Assembly: GCA_014874475.1 (NCBI GenBank)
Contig: JADBJJ010000028.1
Span: forward strand, 1-41,121
DNA from: Chloroflexota bacterium
Lineage (GTDB): Bacteria > Chloroflexota > Anaerolineae > B4-G1 > DUEL01
Reading direction: 5' to 3'
DNA length: 41,121 bases
In this document: one piece after another, positions 38,313 through 41,121 of the stretch
Numbering within the stretch: the stretch's first letter is position 1
Layout: each line of letters opens with the position of its first letter
Notes under the pieces: generated by a model
Told to the model about the DNA's origin: nothing
Seen by the model: only the letters and a program-made list of their open reading frames with translations
Database searches by the model: none
Program-made: the position numbers and the translations under genes

Positions 38313-41121
38313 ATGCAAAACGCGGCCACCAATCCTCTCAACCCAGAAGTCCTTGCCAGATGGACGGCGGACTACCGCCAGGCCGTTGGCGATGCGTGGC
38401 AGTGGCTGGGCCCTGAATCGGACGCCCGGGATACCCCGCGCGTGCCGCTCACCGACGTCTTCGTCCTCCTGGAGGCCCTCCACCGGCCCCCACCCAGCCC
38501 GACGCAAAAGGAATACCCTGCCGACCTGCCGCCGGAGGCAGCGCGCTGGGAACACGCTGGGATGCCACCGCCCTTCGCTTCCCCACCCGAACCCCTGCCG
38601 CCAGAGGCAGCGCGCGGGGAACACGCTGGGATGCCGCTGCCCTCCGCTCCCCCACCTGAACCCATGCCACTGGGGCGGGCGCTGCAGGAATGCCGGCATA
38701 TGGTCCTCCTGGGCGAGCCTGGCAGCGGCAAGAGCACCACCCTTCAGTTCATCGGCCTCTGTTTTGCCCGCGCCGGAGAGGGCTGGCCTCAGCAGCGCTT
38801 GGGCCTCCCCGAAGACCGGTTGCCCATCCTGCTCCGCCTGCCGGACGTGGCCCGGGAACTGGCCACTTCCCCGTCCTCCACTCTTTTGGACTGCCTGGCC
38901 GGAGAGGTGCGCCAACGCCTTCAGATAGACAAAGGATCGGCGTGCGCGCTGATCGCGCGCTGGGCTGAGAACGACGGCCTGCTGGTGCTGCTGGACGGGC
39001 CTGACGAAGTGGAGAGCGACCGGCGCGGCGGCGTACGCGATGCGGTTCTGAAATTCGCCCACTCCCCCATCGGCGAGAAGGCGCGCCTGGTGGTGGCCTC
39101 CCGTATCGCCGGTTATATCCTGCTGGGAGGACCGTTCCGGGATTATCAGTTGCGCCCGCTCACCGGGCCGGAGGATAGAAAAATCTTCCTGAAGAACTGG
39201 CTGCGCTCCCTGCGCTCCGACTGGGGGGACGAAGAGGCCGGGCAGCAAGCGGAGCGGCTGCTGGCCGCCCTGGAGGGCCACCCGGCCCTGCGCCGCCTGC
39301 TGGGCATCCCGCTTCTCCTGCGCCTGTGCGCCGAAATCTACGCTGGGGGCAGAGAGATTGCCCGCAGCCGCGCCGACCTCTACCGCCGCTACTTTGAGGT
39401 GCTGCTGGACCGGGCCGAGGGGCGCGGCCTGCATCAGAAGAGGCGGGGAGCGCTTCTGGACGTAGCTGAGGCGCTGGCCTGGCACCTGCATCTGGGCGGC
39501 GACGGGCGGCCGGAGGCGTGCGTTCAGGCCCTCCTGAATCGGCTGGCGAAGAACAGGGAGGAGGCTGAGGCGTTCCTGGATGACCTGCGAGCAAAAGCAG
39601 GGTTAATCGTGCGCCTGGACGGGCGACTGGCCTTCAGCCACACCACCTTGCAGGAGGCGCTGGTGGCGGAGCGGCTGAAAAAAGCCTGGGAGCGGAACCG
39701 GCGCGGGGCCTGGCGGTTTCTGCGGCCGCGCCTGCACCGGGAGGAGTGGCGGGAGCCGCTGCTCCTGCTGGCAGGGGGGCTGGAGGAAGCGGAGCGGTTC
39801 ATCCGGAAGGTGGAGCGGGCAGGCAGCCCCTCTGAGCCCATCCTGCGCCGGGACCGCCGCCTGGCGCTGGCGATGTTTGCAGAGCGGGGGCAGGTGGGGT
39901 CGCTCATCCGGGCCCTGAAGGATGGGGATTGGGTGGTGCGCCGGGCGGCAGCGGAGGCGCTGGGGGGAATCGGAGACCCATGGGCGGTGGAGCCCCTCAT
40001 CCGGGCCTTGAAGGATGAGGATTGGCGGGTGCGCCAGGCGGCAGCGGAGGCGCTGGGGGCGATTGGAGACCGGCAGGCGGTGGAGCCCCTCATCCAGGCC
40101 CTGAAGGATGATGAGGGGGATGTGCGCCAGGCGGCAGCGAAGGCGCTGGGGAGAATTGGAGACTCGCAGGCGGTGGAGCCCCTCATCCGGGCCCTGAAGG
40201 GTGAGGATTGGTGGGTGCGCCGGGCGGCAGCGGAGGCGCTGGGGAGAATTGGAGACTGGCAGGCGGTGGAGCCCCTCATCCAGGCCCTGAAGGATGAGGA
40301 TTGGGATGTGCGCCAGGCGGCAGCGAAGGCGCTGAGGGAAATCGGAGACCTGCGGGGGATAGAGCCCCTCATCCAGGCCCTGAAAGATGAAGATAAGGGT
40401 GTGCGCCGGGCGGCAGCGGAGGTGCTGGGGGAAATCGGCGAGCCGGCCGTGCTGCCCCTCATCCAGGCCCTGAAGGATGAAGATAAGGGTGTGCGCCAGG
40501 CGGCAGCGGAGGCGCTGGGGAAAATCGGGGACCCGCGGGCGGTGAAGCCCCTCATCCGGGCCCTGAAGGATGAGGATAAGCGGGTGCGCCGGGTGGCAGC
40601 CTGGGTGCTGGGGAAAATTGGAGACTCGCAGGTGGTGGAGCCCCTCATCCGGGCCCTGAAGGATGGGGATTGGTGGGTGCGCCAGGCGGCAGCCTGGGCG
40701 CTGGGGAGAATTGGAGACTGGCAGGCGGTGGAGCCCCTCATCCGGGCCCTGAAGGATGAGGATTGGGGGGTGCGCTGGGCGGCAGCGGAGGCGCTGGGGA
40801 GAATTGGAGACTGGCAGGCGGTGGAGCGCCTCATCCGGGCCCTGAAGGATGAGGATTGGGAGGTGCGCCGGGCGGCAGCCTGGGCGCTGGGGGCGATCGG
40901 AGACCGGCAGGCGGTGGAGCCCCTCATCCGGGCCTTGAAGGATGAGGATTGGCGGGTGCGCCAGGCGGCAGCGGAGGCGCTGGGGGCGATTGGAGACCGG
41001 CAGGCGGTGGAGCCCCTCATCCAGGCCCTGAAGGATGAAGATAAGGGTGTGCGCCAGGCGGCAGCGGAGGCGCTGGGGAAAATCGGGGACCCGCGGGCGG
41101 TGAAGCCTTTCATCCAGGCCC
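38313..41121 (+). CDS. NACHT NTPase with C-terminal HEAT repeats (runs off window)
   Basis: An uninterrupted frame of at least 936 codons from ATG 38313. The N-terminal about 120 residues include [11 protein letters not shown] and a Pro-rich duplicated linker. The NACHT domain follows: Walker [10 protein letters not shown] (K140), Walker [12 protein letters not shown] (D228, D231, E232), the sensor-like VVASRIAGY, then LPLTGPED-type helices ([10 protein letters not shown]), [27 protein letters not shown] and [15 protein letters not shown], all typical of bacterial NACHT STAND proteins. From residue about 531, 13 full HEAT repeats of 31 residues (one of 30) and the start of a 14th follow. No separate effector domain is visible at the N-terminus. 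Bacterial NACHT proteins include antiphage factors; that role here is inferred. Confidence 0.9.
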   Translation, partial: MQNAATNPLNPEVLARWTADYRQAVGDAWQWLGPESDARDTPRVPLTDVFVLLEALHRPPPSPTQKEYPADLPPEAARWEHAGMPPPFASPPEPLPPEAARGEHAGMPLPSAPPPEPMPLGRALQECRHMVLLGEPGSGKSTTLQFIGLCFARAGEGWPQQRLGLPEDRLPILLRLPDVARELATSPSSTLLDCLAGEVRQRLQIDKGSACALIARWAENDGLLVLLDGPDEVESDRRGGVRDAVLKFAHSPIGEKARLVVASRIAGYILLGGPFRDYQLRPLTGPEDRKIFLKNWLRSLRSDWGDEEAGQQAERLLAALEGHPALRRLLGIPLLLRLCAEIYAGGREIARSRADLYRRYFEVLLDRAEGRGLHQKRRGALLDVAEALAWHLHLGGDGRPEACVQALLNRLAKNREEAEAFLDDLRAKAGLIVRLDGRLAFSHTTLQEALVAERLKKAWERNRRGAWRFLRPRLHREEWREPLLLLAGGLEEAERFIRKVERAGSPSEPILRRDRRLALAMFAERGQVGSLIRALKDGDWVVRRAAAEALGGIGDPWAVEPLIRALKDEDWRVRQAAAEALGAIGDRQAVEPLIQALKDDEGDVRQAAAKALGRIGDSQAVEPLIRALKGEDWWVRRAAAEALGRIGDWQAVEPLIQALKDEDWDVRQAAAKALREIGDLRGIEPLIQALKDEDKGVRRAAAEVLGEIGEPAVLPLIQALKDEDKGVRQAAAEALGKIGDPRAVKPLIRALKDEDKRVRRVAAWVLGKIGDSQVVEPLIRALKDGDWWVRQAAAWALGRIGDWQAVEPLIRALKDEDWGVRWAAAEALGRIGDWQAVERLIRALKDEDWEVRRAAAWALGAIGDRQAVEPLIRALKDEDWRVRQAAAEALGAIGDRQAVEPLIQALKDEDKGVRQAAAEALGKIGDPRAVKPFIQA
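38526..38663 (+). repeat. Two 69-bp tandem repeats coding the NACHT linker
   Basis: 38526-38594 and 38595-38663 are close copies of 23 codons each, both with LPPEAAR, EHAGMP and PPEP. They lie in frame between the N-terminal segment and the NACHT domain. Confidence 0.85.
39903..41121 (+). repeat. Near-identical 93-bp tandem repeats (HEAT array)
   Basis: The CTC codon of the LIRAL/LIQAL segment recurs at 39903, 39996, 40089, 40182, 40275, 40368, 40458, 40551, 40644, 40737, 40830, 40923 and 41016, and as TTC at 41109. All steps are 93 bp except one of 90. Each unit encodes [10 protein letters not shown], a variable W or K site, VR, AAAEALG and IGD. Longer blocks are exactly repeated: 39983-40111 equals 40910-41038 (129 bp). 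Confidence 0.95.

Noticed and set aside
39524-41113. 529-codon open frame on the minus strand opposite the HEAT array
   Set aside because: It exists only because every 93-bp repeat lacks stops in that frame; its Ser/Arg-rich translation is a mirror of the HEAT repeats and it has no ribosome site.

Overview
This window looks like chromosomal DNA of a thermophile-type member of the Chloroflexota (Anaerolineae/Thermoflexia-like). This is inferred from the high G+C content and from several lineage-typical features: lipobox or membrane anchors followed by Thr/Pro-rich linkers (three proteins), secreted proteins with duplicated Gly-rich repeats, an archaeal/eukaryotic-type prolyl-tRNA synthetase, and an RsmD-like methyltransferase with an APPQY motif. 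No tRNA, rRNA or CRISPR array was found. Gene density is high, and many start and stop codons overlap.

Layout. 1-2.25 kb is a damaged accessory strip. It holds the left end of an IS630-type element inserted into an A+T-rich GH10-xylanase-like lipoprotein gene, followed by a defective second insertion sequence with 13-bp terminal inverted repeats. 2.3-7.5 kb is a housekeeping run on the plus strand: DksA/TraR zinc finger, lspA, rluD, a RodZ-like protein, a small membrane protein, pgeF and tgt. 7.5-12.9 kb holds a zinc alcohol dehydrogenase (minus), a YtxH protein, hpt, two secreted or membrane Chloroflexota-type proteins, and a small membrane protein plus a GNAT acetyltransferase (minus). 12.9-16.99 kb carries a divergent promoter pair, ugd, an S9 peptidase and mgsA. 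17.0-28.3 kb holds a GT39-like glycosyltransferase (minus), greA with a class III aminotransferase, degV, two unknown proteins, a nitrilase-family amidase, rluB, cmk and rsmD, then OsmC, pncB and kptA on the minus strand. 28.4-33.2 kb is xseA, an FAD oxidoreductase, a phosphohexomutase and tatD. 33.2-36.5 kb is a strong promoter with a short terminated leader, then a metallophosphoesterase, a ParB/DUF4032-like protein and proS. 36.5-38.0 kb is guaB (minus). From 38.3 kb to the window end runs a large open NACHT NTPase gene with near-identical HEAT repeats.

How the genes work together. Most of the window is core metabolism: RNA modification (rluD, tgt, rluB, rsmD, kptA), nucleotide and NAD metabolism (hpt, cmk, guaB, pncB), envelope and polysaccharide functions (lspA, rodZ, pgeF, ugd, phosphohexomutase, GT39), and translation or transcription factors (proS, greA).

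The most interesting items are three. First, the NACHT-HEAT protein is an NLR-like candidate defence NTPase whose repeats are being homogenised at DNA level. Second, a 150-nt leader contains a Pro-rich 16-codon ORF, a mutually exclusive pairing and an intrinsic terminator, and it lies upstream of an operon ending in proS; this is a candidate proline attenuator. Third, a roughly 60-bp dispersed repeat occurs upstream of three transcription units.
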